Source: an uncultured Bacteroidota bacterium (GTDB taxonomy: Bacteria; Bacteroidota; Bacteroidia; Chitinophagales; Chitinophagaceae). From it: a stretch of 64,000 bases of DNA. Below, in pieces: positions 15,154 through 25,281 of this stretch (position 1 is its first letter; the number at the start of each line of letters is the position of its first letter). The DNA lies in contig CAIKYB010000032.1 of NCBI GenBank assembly GCA_903831575.1, positions 1-64,000 of the forward strand. Reading direction: 5' to 3'. A model generated the notes under the pieces. The model did not search any database, was not told the DNA's origin, and was given only the letters and a program-made list of their open reading frames with translations. The position numbers and the translations under genes were made by a program.

Positions 15154-16419
15154 ATGACCGAGAAACTATTACAGTATATCTGGCAATTCCAATTGTTCAA
15201 TAAAGTAAATATTCAGACTATTGATGCTAAGGAGCTCATCATTATTCATCCCGGTAATGGCAATTCCAATCAAGGCCCTGATTTTTTAAATGGAAAAATA
15301 AATTATGATAATGCGATTTGGTTTGGTAACATAGAATTACATGTTCATTCCACAGAATGGCGCTTGCACCAGCACAGTAAAGATGATAATTACAAAAATA
15401 TTATTCTTCATGTTGTTTGGAACCATGATGAAGATTTAGGTCTTCCGTTTCCTACGTTGGAATTAAAATCATTGGTGCCGAAATTATTATTGGATAGATA
15501 CAAATCTTTACTCACCCAGAATTTATTTATTCCTTGTGAACAAAATGTAAGTATTGTTAATCGTATCGTAATCGAAAAGTGGAAGGAGCGGTTAATGGTG
15601 GAACGATTGCAAAAAAAAGCAGTTTATATTGAAGCGCTATTAATGAACAACAACTATAATTGGGAGGAGACCTTCTGGTGGATGCTGGCTAGAGGTTTTG
15701 GTGGCGATATCAACGGGGAGGCATTTGAACAAATTGCAAAAAGTATTCCGTTTCGTATTTTTCTCAAATATAGCAATGCGCCGATTCAAGTAGAAGCCTT
15801 GCTGATGGGGCAGGGCGGCTTATTAAAAGAAAATAGCCAGGAGTTGTTTCCAAATCAACTCAATCATGAATATGTTTTTTTGAAAAATAAATATCTATTT
15901 AAACCGCCAAAAATATCCTTACTATTCTTGCGTATGCGGCCATCTAATTTCCCTACAATCAGATTGTCTCAATTGGCATCCTTGATATGTAAAAAGCGTA
16001 ATTTCTTTTCTGAAATTTTAGAGTTGAATGCTGTCGAAGATGCAGAAAGTTATTTCGACCTAGAGGCAAGTGAATATTGGGACAATCATTATTGTTTTGA
16101 CGAATTGAGTATTAGCATGAAAAAAAAGTTAGGTCGTAATAGTATCAGCCATATTATTATTAATACAATTGTTCCTATGATTTATGCCTATGGTTATATT
16201 AATCATAATCAAAAATACCTGTTGAAGTCAATTCGAATTCTTGAACAAATGAAATCCGAAAAAAACAAAATAGTGGATGGGTTTTTAAATGTAGGTGTTG
16301 AAGTAAGATCTGCATTTGACTCTCAATCATTAATCCAATTAAAAAAAGAATATTGCGATCAAAAAAAGTGTTTGGAATGTTCGATTGGTCATGCGATTTT
16401 TAAGGGCGCAAAAAAATAA
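15154..16419 (+). CDS. DUF2851 family protein
   Basis: A 421-residue protein starting MTEKLLQYIWQFQLF. The N-terminal half contains GNSNQGPDFLNGKI, WFGNIELHVHSTEWRLH and NIILHVVWNHDED, the hallmark of DUF2851, a family mostly confined to Bacteroidota. The pattern of His and acidic residues in IELHVHSTEW and LHVVWNHD suggests a metal-dependent nuclease-like core, but no function has been shown. The C-terminus has a Cys-x(4)-Cys-x2-Cys arrangement (EYCDQKKCLECS) that could bind metal. The start is set by the promoter just upstream. Confidence 0.85.
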   Translation: MTEKLLQYIWQFQLFNKVNIQTIDAKELIIIHPGNGNSNQGPDFLNGKINYDNAIWFGNIELHVHSTEWRLHQHSKDDNYKNIILHVVWNHDEDLGLPFPTLELKSLVPKLLLDRYKSLLTQNLFIPCEQNVSIVNRIVIEKWKERLMVERLQKKAVYIEALLMNNNYNWEETFWWMLARGFGGDINGEAFEQIAKSIPFRIFLKYSNAPIQVEALLMGQGGLLKENSQELFPNQLNHEYVFLKNKYLFKPPKISLLFLRMRPSNFPTIRLSQLASLICKKRNFFSEILELNAVEDAESYFDLEASEYWDNHYCFDELSISMKKKLGRNSISHIIINTIVPMIYAYGYINHNQKYLLKSIRILEQMKSEKNKIVDGFLNVGVEVRSAFDSQSLIQLKKEYCDQKKCLECSIGHAIFKGAKK

Positions 16420-16531
16420 GGCTTTGTATTTTTCTAACAGTATAGGTTTGCTAGAGTCTTTTTTTTATTTTATTGGGACTGATCAGAATTGTAGCATAAA
16501 TATTAATTATGCTAAGAACTAACGCAAAAAT

Positions 16532-16936
16532 CTACAACCAATTATATTGCGTAGATACGATCAAATCTGGATGCAAGCTTTTCATTACTGGACAATTATC
16601 TCCAATCAATTCTAATACCTTTTTGTCTTTTTCCCCAATCTCAATTTTGGGGATATTTAATACGATTTCAATTTTTCCAATTCTTCTTGGATCGCTGAGC
16701 ATGTGTTTGGTTACATTAAGCGTTGTTCCCTTTAGTTCAATTCCCATGTCAATCGCTCTTATTCCTATAGTTGTAATAATACAGGTTCCCAATGCCACAC
16801 AAACTGTATCTGTAGGACTGAATCGTTCCCCTTTTCCTCGATTATCTGTTGGGGCATCCGTCTCCATTACAGTGCCACTCTGCAAATGAGTGCATTCGCA
16901 TCTTAAATCTCCTTTATAAATGATTGAAGCTGTCAT
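16532..16936 (-). CDS. OsmC/Ohr-family protein
   Basis: A 134-residue protein with the OsmC fold. GERFSPTDTVCVALGTCIITTIG places one of the two expected cysteines on the central helix (the SPTDxxxxAxGxC pattern), and DNCPVMKSLHPDL carries the second, CPV, with the redox Cys. OsmC-type proteins reduce organic hydroperoxides. Compared with Ohr, the sequence looks more like the YhfA/OsmC-like branch. It stands alone on the minus strand between two plus-strand genes. Confidence 0.9.
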   Translation of the reverse strand: MTASIIYKGDLRCECTHLQSGTVMETDAPTDNRGKGERFSPTDTVCVALGTCIITTIGIRAIDMGIELKGTTLNVTKHMLSDPRRIGKIEIVLNIPKIEIGEKDKKVLELIGDNCPVMKSLHPDLIVSTQYNWL

Positions 16937-17020
16937 GATAATTATATTTTGTAGTTTAAAAAATTATGAAAGTCATAAAAGAACTTTGGAAGATTAGGGA
17001 GAAGTTACCAAACATCATTG

Positions 17021-17028
17021 TATTTTTG
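17021..17028 (+). promoter_or_regulatory. -7 element candidate before 17057 gene
   Basis: TATTTTTG fits TAnnTTTG and lies 28 bases before the ATG, giving a leader of about 20 bases. No convincing TTTG is found 18-21 bases upstream, so this is a half-site call. Confidence 0.3.
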
Positions 17029-17056
17029 CATAAATTTACTTAAGTAAATAAGAAAC

Positions 17057-17854
17057 ATGAAGAAATTATTTTTATATATTGCTTTTTTGGCACTAGGGAA
17101 TACTAATGTTTTTGCCCAGCATATTCCAAGTGGAAAAAAGGCCAAACGAGAAGAAAAAAACAAACGGATTAATGCTATCATCAAACAAGAAGAAGAGGGG
17201 GTGTTGAAGTATAAAACTCACTTTATAGCTGGGTTTAATCTGACTAATGATGGTTATGGTGGTTTTTTAGAATATGCAAAAGCACAATCTGTTAAAAAGG
17301 CATTACTATTCCAGTTGGATATTTCGGAAAGAAAAAATAGTAAGGAACAAAAAATGCAAAATCTTGCCTATCCTTCTTCTCCTGTCATATATGGTAAAAT
17401 AAACTTTTTCTATCCTGTTAAATTAGGTGTTCAAGAGCAAATCCTACTTGGTAATAAAGGGAATAAAAATGGGGTGGCTGTTTCTTGTAATTTTGGTGGA
17501 GGATTTTCTCTAGGCCTTTTACGACCGTATTTAGTGGAAGCAATAAAAGATGATGGGACTACTGAGTTCGTCGGTTATGATGCGCCTGATAATAGTGCTT
17601 TTTTAGATCTGAATAGAATTGTTGGAGGACCAAGTTTTGGAGATGGCTGGAAGAATCTAAAACTAATTCCAGGTATTTATCTGAAATCAGCGATCCGTTT
17701 TGATTACGGGAAATACAATGAGATGGTAAATGGATTGGAAATAGGATTAACAGGAGAATTTTACAGTAAAAAAATCCCTCAAATGATTGTGATAAATCAA
17801 AAGCAATTATTCGTTGGAGCTTATATCGCCTTATTTTTCGGCAGAAGAAAATAA
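17057..17854 (+). CDS. Secreted/outer-membrane beta-barrel-like protein, unrecognised
   Basis: A 265-residue protein with a signal peptide cleaved near NVFAQ. A charged linker of Lys/Glu/Arg (about residues 25-45) precedes a run of alternating hydrophobic segments ending in aromatic residues (FIAGFNLTNDGYGGFLEY, IYGKINFFYPVKLGVQ, NGLEIGLTGEFY), with a terminal FVGAYIALFFGRRK. That pattern fits a small outer-membrane beta-barrel. I do not recognise a named family. lipA follows after 43 bases, but the pairing need not be functional. Confidence 0.65.
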   Translation: MKKLFLYIAFLALGNTNVFAQHIPSGKKAKREEKNKRINAIIKQEEEGVLKYKTHFIAGFNLTNDGYGGFLEYAKAQSVKKALLFQLDISERKNSKEQKMQNLAYPSSPVIYGKINFFYPVKLGVQEQILLGNKGNKNGVAVSCNFGGGFSLGLLRPYLVEAIKDDGTTEFVGYDAPDNSAFLDLNRIVGGPSFGDGWKNLKLIPGIYLKSAIRFDYGKYNEMVNGLEIGLTGEFYSKKIPQMIVINQKQLFVGAYIALFFGRRK

Positions 17855-17897
17855 ATAATGTATTCAAAAGCAATAATAATCTAAATATTTTGTCATA

Positions 17898-18818
17898 ATG
17901 TCTTGTGGAACTGCATCTGAAGATCAAATTTTTCCCGTAAAAAAACCTAACTGGCTAAGAGTAAAATTGCCTATTGGTGAAGATTACAAGCACGTTCGCG
18001 GCTTAGTAGATAAACATAAGCTTCATACGATTTGCGAAAGCGGTAATTGTCCAAATATGGGCGAATGCTGGGGTGCAGGTACTGCTACTTTTATGATATT
18101 AGGGAATATCTGTACAAGAAGTTGTGGTTTTTGCGCCGTAGCAACTGGTAAGCCAGATGCAGTAGACTGGGATGAACCTCAACGTGTAGCCGAAGCGATT
18201 CACTTGATGAAAGTAAAACATGCTGTGATTACTTCTGTTGACAGAGATGAATTAAAAGATGGGGGAAGTATCATTTGGTACAATACAATTAAAGCTGTAA
18301 AATCACTGAATCCTGATACTACTTTAGAAACATTAATTCCAGATTTTAAATCTCAAAAAGAAAATATTCAACGTATTATTGACGCTGCTCCGGAAGTGGT
18401 GAGTCATAATATAGAAACAACGGAAAGGCTTACACGACAAGTAAGAGTACAAGCTAAGTACTGGCAAAGTATGGAAACGCTTAAGATTTTAAAGGAAGGT
18501 GGCATGAGAACTAAAAGTGGTATCATGCTTGGCCTAGGTGAATCAAAAGTAGAAGTGGTTCAAACTTTAAATGATTTGTATAACAGTGGTGTAGATGTAG
18601 TTACCATTGGCCAATATCTTCAGCCTACCAAAAAGCATCTTTCTGTGGAGCGATTTATTCATCCGGATGAATTTGCGGAGTATCGTGAAATTGGCTACCA
18701 GATTGGTTTAGACTTTGTTGAAAGTGGGCCACTTGTTCGTTCTTCCTATCATAGCGAGAAACATGTAATACCCATGTGGGGCAGAAATAAATGGTTGCAG
18801 GAAAAATCTGCACAATAG
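17898..18818 (+). CDS. lipA: Lipoyl synthase
   Basis: Radical-SAM enzyme that inserts two sulfur atoms into octanoyl groups bound to E2 and GcvH proteins. The 306-residue product has the auxiliary cluster cysteines Cys46, Cys51 and Cys57 ([12 protein letters not shown]) and the radical-SAM CxxxCxxC at 72, 76 and 79 (CTRSCGFC). The conserved [10 protein letters not shown] near the C-terminus supplies the RSSY motif whose serine ligates the auxiliary cluster. No lipB is adjacent. pdhB in the same window encodes part of a complex that needs lipoate. Confidence 0.97.
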   Translation: MSCGTASEDQIFPVKKPNWLRVKLPIGEDYKHVRGLVDKHKLHTICESGNCPNMGECWGAGTATFMILGNICTRSCGFCAVATGKPDAVDWDEPQRVAEAIHLMKVKHAVITSVDRDELKDGGSIIWYNTIKAVKSLNPDTTLETLIPDFKSQKENIQRIIDAAPEVVSHNIETTERLTRQVRVQAKYWQSMETLKILKEGGMRTKSGIMLGLGESKVEVVQTLNDLYNSGVDVVTIGQYLQPTKKHLSVERFIHPDEFAEYREIGYQIGLDFVESGPLVRSSYHSEKHVIPMWGRNKWLQEKSAQ

Positions 18819-18903
18819 ATTTACTAGTAGCTCTGTTTGTTATAATAATCTAGATACGGGTACTCAATATTTCTGATTTTATTTATGTAAAAATTTTTTC
18901 GGA

Positions 18904-20316
18904 ATGAAAATCGTACATGTCAGTGCAGAATGCTATCCAATGGCGAAAGTCGGTGGCCTTGCTGATGTGGTAGGTTCATTACCCAAATACCAGCATGCTT
19001 TAGGACATAGCGCAATGGTTATTATGCCTATGCACCAAACCCCTTTTTTGTCTTCTCATGAATGGGAATTGATTCAGGAAAGTTCTATCCCTTTTTCAAA
19101 TACTACTTTAAATTATTCGGTAATTAAGGAGAAAAATAATAACCTCCATTTCGAATTGTATTGTATTAATGTTGTTGGTTTTTTTGACCGGCCAAATGTA
19201 TACGGTTATGATGATGATACGGACCGATTTCTTGCATTTCAAATTGCCACAATGAATTGGTTGTCTAAATGGAAAAATCTACCCGACCTTATTCATGTGC
19301 ATGATCACCATGCCGGACTTATTCCATTTATGCTGAGACATTGTTATGAGTTCCAACATCTTTCTACAATAAAAACCGTGCTTACCATTCATAATGCTCA
19401 ATATCAGGGTTGGATGCCTTTACAAAAAGCTGATTATTTGCCATCTTGGGATAAATGGAAGTCCGGATTGCTGGAATGGGATCACCAGTTGAATCCATTG
19501 GCTTGTGCCATAAAATGTGCAGATAAAGTCACAACAGTTAGTCCGAGTTATATGCAAGAGTTGGTGAATGATTCCAATGGATTAGCGTATTTATTTAAAA
19601 ATGAGAAGGGAAAGTGCTCAGGTATTATTAATGGGATTGATTATGAGGTTTGGGATCCTAAAACAGATCATTTCATTGAGGCAAAATTTAATGTGCGTAA
19701 TTTGGAAAAAGGGAAGCGTTTAAACAAAGAAAAGATTTGTGCGGAATTCAATTTTGATAGTCAACTTCCATTATTTATTTTCATAGGAAGATTTGTTACA
19801 GAAAAAGCTGCGGATTTATTGCCTGATGCCATTTCAAGAGCTTTTGAACAGTTTTATGGGAAATTCAATATGTTGATTCTTGGAAATGGAGATCCTCTTA
19901 TTGAACAAGCTTTGTCAAATATGCATCAAAAATGGTTTGGGTATTATCATTCAAAAATAGCGTACAATGAAACACTGAGTCACCAGATGTATGCAGGGGC
20001 AGATTTTTTATTAATGCCAAGCAGGGTAGAACCTTGTGGCTTAAATCAATTGTATGCGTTACGCTATGGAACAATTCCAATTGTAAGAAGTACCGGTGGA
20101 TTAAAAGACACTGTTATTGATTTTGGAAATGATGATGGGTTTGGTATTTGTTTTAATCAAGCAACAGTTGATGATATTGTTTTATCAATTGGAAGAGCAT
20201 TGGATTTATATAACGATAATTATAAGGTAAATCAGATCAGAAAAAAAATGATATCTATCAATAACAGTTGGGAAAGTAGTGCGAAAGATTATATCCATCT
20301 TTACAACTCAATTTAG
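18904..20316 (+). CDS. glgA: Glycogen synthase (GT5)
   Basis: Elongates alpha-1,4-glucan from a nucleotide-glucose donor. The 470-residue product has the ADP-glucose-binding KVGGLADVVG at residues 15-24, HVHDHHAGL, a second Rossmann domain beginning LFIFIGRFVTEKAADLL, and the C-terminal catalytic region LLMPSRVEPCGLNQLYALRYG with an STGGLKDTV loop. Length is normal for bacterial GlgA. glgC starts 13 bases after the stop codon, so synthase and donor-forming enzyme are made together. Confidence 0.96.
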   Translation: MKIVHVSAECYPMAKVGGLADVVGSLPKYQHALGHSAMVIMPMHQTPFLSSHEWELIQESSIPFSNTTLNYSVIKEKNNNLHFELYCINVVGFFDRPNVYGYDDDTDRFLAFQIATMNWLSKWKNLPDLIHVHDHHAGLIPFMLRHCYEFQHLSTIKTVLTIHNAQYQGWMPLQKADYLPSWDKWKSGLLEWDHQLNPLACAIKCADKVTTVSPSYMQELVNDSNGLAYLFKNEKGKCSGIINGIDYEVWDPKTDHFIEAKFNVRNLEKGKRLNKEKICAEFNFDSQLPLFIFIGRFVTEKAADLLPDAISRAFEQFYGKFNMLILGNGDPLIEQALSNMHQKWFGYYHSKIAYNETLSHQMYAGADFLLMPSRVEPCGLNQLYALRYGTIPIVRSTGGLKDTVIDFGNDDGFGICFNQATVDDIVLSIGRALDLYNDNYKVNQIRKKMISINNSWESSAKDYIHLYNSI

Positions 20317-20329
20317 AATAGTATTCAAT

Positions 20330-21610
20330 ATGGTTAATAAAAAAGCAATTTCAGTAATTCTAGGCGGTGGTGCAGGTTCAAGGCTTTATCCTTTAACAGC
20401 TTCAAGAAGTAAACCAGCAGTTCCTATTGCCGGGAAATATCGATTGGTTGATATTCCTATTTCAAATTGTATCAATAGCAATATCAATAGAATGTTTGTG
20501 CTCACACAATACAATTCTGCCTCATTGAACAAACACATTAAAAACACTTACCAGTTCAGTGGATTCAGTAATGGATTTGTAGATATTCTGGCTGCAGAGC
20601 AAACTCCTGATAGTCCTGGTTGGTTTCAGGGAACTGCGGATGCGGTAAGACAATCATTAAAACACATACAAAAAGAAGATTTCGAATACGCCTTGATTTT
20701 GAGCGGTGACCAATTGTATCAAATGGATTTCACCTTGATGCTGGATAATCATGAAAAATCAGGCGCTGATATTTCTATTGCAACAATTCCTGTTGGAGAG
20801 AGAGATGCTACTGAATTTGGGATTTTGAAATCTGATGAAGAACATAATATTACCTCATTCATAGAGAAGCCTTCAAAAGAATTGTTGCCTGAATGGACAA
20901 GCAATACAGGTGAAGAAATGGCTCAACAGGAGCGAAATTATTTAGCATCAATGGGAATTTATATTTTCAACAGAAAAGTACTTTTTAATTTATTGCAGTC
21001 TGAACGAAATGACGCTACAGATTTTGGGAAAGAAATTATTCCGGATGCTATTTGTAATCATAAAGTAATCAGTTATCAATATGATGGCTATTGGACGGAT
21101 ATTGGAAACATCGCATCATTCTTTGAAGCGAATCTTGCACTTACCTTAGATCTTCCACCATTTAATCTTTTTGATAACAATAAGATGGTTTATAGTAGAG
21201 CAAGAATGTTGCCGCCAGCAAAGATTAGCGGCACTCTTATCGATCAAACAATAATTGCTGAAGGGTCTATTATACATGCAGCGAAGATTTCAAATTCAGT
21301 GATTGGAGTTAGAAGCAGAATAGGGAAGGGTAGTGAAATTGTCAGTTGTTATATAATGGGAAATGACTTTTATGAAACGATAGAGGAAATTTCAAGAAAT
21401 GATGAACAAGATATTCCAAAGCTTGGGATTGGAGATTATTGCATCTTGAATAAGGTTATTGTAGATAAAGATTGTCGAATAGGCAATAACGTCACTATTA
21501 TTGGGGGTAATCATTTTTCGAATGCAGACCATTCATTATTTTCTATTAAAGATGGGATTATTGTAATTAAGAAAGGAGCTGTAATCAATGATGGATTTGA
21601 ATTACAATAA
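20330..21610 (+). CDS. glgC: Glucose-1-phosphate adenylyltransferase
   Basis: Makes ADP-glucose from ATP and glucose-1-phosphate, the committed step of bacterial glycogen synthesis. From the ATG at 20330 it is 426 residues beginning MVNKKAISVILGGGAGSRLYPLT, the usual nucleotidyltransferase loop. Other landmarks are SKPAVPIAGKYRLVDIPISN, WFQGTADAVRQ, LSGDQLYQMD, FIEKPSKE and a C-terminal left-handed beta-helix with hexapeptide-like turns (about residue 300 on). The frame extends upstream into glgA, but that start lacks family similarity. The last nine bases overlap the convergent GLPGLI gene. Confidence 0.96.
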   Translation: MVNKKAISVILGGGAGSRLYPLTASRSKPAVPIAGKYRLVDIPISNCINSNINRMFVLTQYNSASLNKHIKNTYQFSGFSNGFVDILAAEQTPDSPGWFQGTADAVRQSLKHIQKEDFEYALILSGDQLYQMDFTLMLDNHEKSGADISIATIPVGERDATEFGILKSDEEHNITSFIEKPSKELLPEWTSNTGEEMAQQERNYLASMGIYIFNRKVLFNLLQSERNDATDFGKEIIPDAICNHKVISYQYDGYWTDIGNIASFFEANLALTLDLPPFNLFDNNKMVYSRARMLPPAKISGTLIDQTIIAEGSIIHAAKISNSVIGVRSRIGKGSEIVSCYIMGNDFYETIEEISRNDEQDIPKLGIGDYCILNKVIVDKDCRIGNNVTIIGGNHFSNADHSLFSIKDGIIVIKKGAVINDGFELQ

Positions 21611-22360
21611 TACATTCCAAATTAATTGTTCTATCCATTTTCTTGATTCTGGATCTTCATCATCTCCTCCCCATTCTTTTGTTTTTTCAATGATGGTTTT
21701 TCGAATGGAAGACATAGTGAAAACGCTTTTAGACGCAGTCGGTTCTGTAATTAAGGCTACTTTGCTTTTATCATTGATTTTGGTAGCTATCCAAGAAGTA
21801 TAAAGTCGTGGAATGGTCATCCCCAGAATCATGCCAGGCAAACCATGAATGGTACAAGGCCCCCCTGGGACAGTTATCTCTTCTGTATAAAAAGCAAATA
21901 CATAAACACTGTCCATTATTTTACCTGTAGCTTTTCTGCAATTATACCCTGCAATAATTCTATTTTCATTGCTTAATTTCCATTCTATTTTGATTATCGA
22001 ATCTTTGATATGGAATGCTGTTCCAAATACATCTTTTTGCATGATAAACATATTGGCATTGAAATCTGAATACCAAATAGATTGTTCGTCACTCTTGCGG
22101 AACATGTCCGGAATCAATTCTTTATTTTCCCAGTGATCAAATTGATAGGTAGTCTTGTTCTGGTTAAAAGCGTATTTGTAATAAGCCGTTTTGAAATTAG
22201 GGAGTTTGTCTTTCATCATATCTGCCCAGGGCGTACTTCCCATGGTTTTTTTGATGTTTGTTTTAACTTCAAACTCAATTTCTCCGCTTTCCAAAAATTG
22301 AGCACTCGCCATTAAACTAATTCCTATATTTAGAACAAATATTAATATCGTCTTTTTCAT
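21602..22360 (-). CDS. GLPGLI family secreted protein
   Basis: A 252-residue protein with a signal peptide ending near LMASAQF. The family-defining motif appears as HGLPGMILGM near residue 173, preceded by YNCRKATGKI and by FYTEEITVPGGPC. GLPGLI proteins are Bacteroidota-specific, usually encoded beside an outer-membrane receptor, and have no proven function. It starts three bases after the stop of the upstream beta-barrel gene, so the two form one operon. This pair sits between glgC and glgB on the opposite strand. Confidence 0.93.
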   Translation of the reverse strand: MKKTILIFVLNIGISLMASAQFLESGEIEFEVKTNIKKTMGSTPWADMMKDKLPNFKTAYYKYAFNQNKTTYQFDHWENKELIPDMFRKSDEQSIWYSDFNANMFIMQKDVFGTAFHIKDSIIKIEWKLSNENRIIAGYNCRKATGKIMDSVYVFAFYTEEITVPGGPCTIHGLPGMILGMTIPRLYTSWIATKINDKSKVALITEPTASKSVFTMSSIRKTIIEKTKEWGGDDEDPESRKWIEQLIWNVLL

Positions 22361-22363
22361 TTT

Positions 22364-25141
22364 TTACTTTTTATTGCTTTTGTTTTTAAAATCCCAGCTG
22401 AACCCAAACATGAAATATCTTTTCAATCTTTGATTTCTTTCTTCACTAAAATTGTTACCATAGTAGCTTCTGTCAATTCCGGCATTTTGGTTGAAAAGGT
22501 CTCTTGCCTGAGCATACACAGTAAACTCTTTATTGTTAAAGGTTTTTTGTAGTTTAATATTCACCAAATTGACATTCAAATTAGCTGTTTCCCCTGCTAA
22601 TTTTTCTCTTGCATTAAAATCATAATCAGAACTGATAGACCATACTTTTTTATAATAGACTGTACCATTTAAGGTAAGTCGGTTTGTTTTGAATGAATTT
22701 GATGCATTCGTTTGTGCATTTGTATTGCGGTTGTAATTGAAATCATTATTGATACTGAAATCATATTTATCAGTCATGGATTTTCTTAAACCTAAATTAA
22801 TGCCGGCAGAAATGGTTTTTGATGAACTGCTCACTCCATTGATTAGATCATTAAAGCTCGAAAAATTTCCATTAGGACTGATTTCGAAATCGATTTTTGT
22901 TTTCTTTATTTTAAATCCTACACCCGTCCATAAATTGATATTGATGTTGCCGTTGGTATTTACAGGTTGAGTAATCGTACTACCTGTTGAAGGGTCAATG
23001 ATTTTGCTATCCGTTATAGCATTATTGGTAAAAGTGACATTTAATGATTGATAATTCCATAATTCTTTGAGGAAGTTATATCCATTATGATTGATGTTGA
23101 TGTTGTTGGCAAAAGAAGGTTTTAGGTCTGGATTTCCAATGTATTGATTGAAAATATCTGCGTTGTTTTTTAATGGTTGTAATTGGTTTAGAGTAGGCTG
23201 GGTATTGTATCCATTGTATTTAATTCTTAAAGAATGGTTCCCTTTGTAGGCATAAACAAATGTTGCGGTTGGGAATAGGTTGATATAATTTCTGCTGTAA
23301 TCTTTCCCGATTGATAAATCTAAAAGATCATATTGGGTAACACCAAATCCAGAACCAAAATTAAACTTGAACTTTTTAAATGCATAATTAAATTTAGCAC
23401 TTGGCTTTTGAACAATAATATTTTGTTTGAAATGGTTACTTAATGAATCATTGAAATTATCATAAGAGTTAGTGGTATTTGATTTATTGTAAGTATGTTG
23501 TTTGTTGTTTCCTTGATTAGATGATAGCTCATAGCTTAATTCTAATGACCATTTTTTAGATAGAGGTTCTGTATAAACAAGTTTTGTTGAAATAGTACTT
23601 GTTGATTTTTGCCCCTTTGTTACTTGGTCAATATTAGTGGTGTCGCTAATATTAGATAGGAAAGTATTGTTAAATGAGTATAAAAAATTTTCACTCTCAA
23701 TTGTCAAATAATTCCAGTCGGCATTAAGGGAGAGTGTTCTTCTTTCTTTTTTAAATTTATGTTTTAAAATTAAATTTCCAGCTGCAATATTTTTGTCATA
23801 ATTATTATTGATTTTCTTTGTGCTGCTGTTAATTAATTTTTCTGAATAGCCATTGGTTTGAGAGGTGGTAAAATCCTTATTCTGGCTATGGAAATAGTTT
23901 TCACGTAAGGTTACTTTTAGTGAATTGCTACTGTCAATATTGACATCATATATCAACGTATTCTTTAGATTATATCTTTTAATTAGACTTGTTGTAGTGT
24001 AGTTTTCAACTAATGCAGAGTCCCCAAATTGATTAATATTTTTTACTGTTTTTATATTAGAGTAATCTTGTTCATTATATTTCGGAGAAAAATTAAGATT
24101 ATGTTTGTCTTTCCATTTGTTGCTATATTGAATCCCTGAATTTAAATTCCTTAAAAAGCCGTTTTCGGCATTGATATTAACTTCTTCATCTGAATTGTTT
24201 GTGCCAACGCCTAAAGCAAAAATTCCATCCTCATCCCACATTTCAAAGTTGCTGTTTTCACTGGTGCCGTACTTCTGGCTTTCTTGCCAGTTAAGCCCAT
24301 CCTGTCCAGTATTTCCATTTAGGATGAATGCGGCTATTTTTCTTTTACCCTTAAATGAACCGAAGAGGAAATTATTGTTAAATCGATTGGTGATTTCTTT
24401 ACCTGTTCCCCCTGATAGGCTGATTTTCCCAAAATAGCCTTTTCTTTTATCATCTTTTAATTTTAAATTGATTGTTTTTTGAGTATTCCCATCATCAATA
24501 CCGGTGAAGGCTGCCTGTTCGCTTTTCTTATCAAATACCTGTACTTCTTTTACAGCATCAGCTCTTAAATTTTTTACTGCCATTCCAGGATCATCTCCGA
24601 AAAATTCTTCCCCATCTACCAAGACCTTTTGAACCTTTTCGCCCATTGCTTTTATTTCACCATTTTTATCAACTTGAATGCCAGGTAATTTTTTTAATAA
24701 TTCTTCTACGTTTGCATTTGCACTAACATTGAAACTATCTGCAGTATAAATAGTTGTATCTCCTTTTATTTTTATTGCTCCACCAGTTTTAATAATGATG
24801 GCTTGAAGCAATTTGCTCTTGTTAGTTAGTTTTATTGCGGATATTTTTTTAGGACTTTCTTTTAATGAAATATTATCTACATAATCAGCATAGAGTGGGT
24901 TAGTAATGATTAAGATTTTATTGCCCTGCGTTTCTACATTTAATGTGTATTCTCCATTTTCATCGGTTCTTGTAAAACTCTGAAGGATAGAATCTTTTTC
25001 AGATAAAATCATTACGACTGCATTTTTTATTGGCAGGTTGCCGGCTTCGTCCTGAATTTTGCCGGTAACTTGTATTTTTTGGGAAAAAGAAGTTGTAAAG
25101 CAACAGATAGTGGCAGTTAGTAATGTTATGATTTTTGTCAT
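22364..25141 (-). CDS. TonB-dependent-receptor-like outer-membrane beta-barrel protein
   Basis: A 925-residue protein: a signal peptide ending in TTSFSQ, a carboxypeptidase-like regulatory domain (about residues 22-110: VTGKIQDEAGNLPIKNAVV), then a plug-like region (VEELLKKLPGIQVDKNGEI, KVLVDGEEFFGDDP). From about residue 230 there is a long barrel rich in aromatic and Asn residues ending in FMFGFSWDFKNKSNKK. It matches the outer-membrane beta-barrel family that accompanies GLPGLI proteins. A TonB box is not obvious. Substrate and role are unknown; a link with glycogen genes is positional only. Confidence 0.9.
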   Translation of the reverse strand: MTKIITLLTATICCFTTSFSQKIQVTGKIQDEAGNLPIKNAVVMILSEKDSILQSFTRTDENGEYTLNVETQGNKILIITNPLYADYVDNISLKESPKKISAIKLTNKSKLLQAIIIKTGGAIKIKGDTTIYTADSFNVSANANVEELLKKLPGIQVDKNGEIKAMGEKVQKVLVDGEEFFGDDPGMAVKNLRADAVKEVQVFDKKSEQAAFTGIDDGNTQKTINLKLKDDKRKGYFGKISLSGGTGKEITNRFNNNFLFGSFKGKRKIAAFILNGNTGQDGLNWQESQKYGTSENSNFEMWDEDGIFALGVGTNNSDEEVNINAENGFLRNLNSGIQYSNKWKDKHNLNFSPKYNEQDYSNIKTVKNINQFGDSALVENYTTTSLIKRYNLKNTLIYDVNIDSSNSLKVTLRENYFHSQNKDFTTSQTNGYSEKLINSSTKKINNNYDKNIAAGNLILKHKFKKERRTLSLNADWNYLTIESENFLYSFNNTFLSNISDTTNIDQVTKGQKSTSTISTKLVYTEPLSKKWSLELSYELSSNQGNNKQHTYNKSNTTNSYDNFNDSLSNHFKQNIIVQKPSAKFNYAFKKFKFNFGSGFGVTQYDLLDLSIGKDYSRNYINLFPTATFVYAYKGNHSLRIKYNGYNTQPTLNQLQPLKNNADIFNQYIGNPDLKPSFANNININHNGYNFLKELWNYQSLNVTFTNNAITDSKIIDPSTGSTITQPVNTNGNININLWTGVGFKIKKTKIDFEISPNGNFSSFNDLINGVSSSSKTISAGINLGLRKSMTDKYDFSINNDFNYNRNTNAQTNASNSFKTNRLTLNGTVYYKKVWSISSDYDFNAREKLAGETANLNVNLVNIKLQKTFNNKEFTVYAQARDLFNQNAGIDRSYYGNNFSEERNQRLKRYFMFGFSWDFKNKSNKK

Positions 25142-25281
25142 CTTCGATTATAGTTATACTGTTTTATGTTTGTTGGACATAGCAATTCAAAATGATTACA
25201 TTGATTTCGCTTTTCCCAATTGCTTGCAAAGATGGATTGAATTAAATTAATAAACCTATTTTTATCAAAAAAAATCATCAA

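Noticed and set aside
20279-20329. N-terminal extension of glgC into glgA
   Set aside because: The nucleotidyltransferase signature begins right after the ATG at 20330; the extra residues have no family counterpart.
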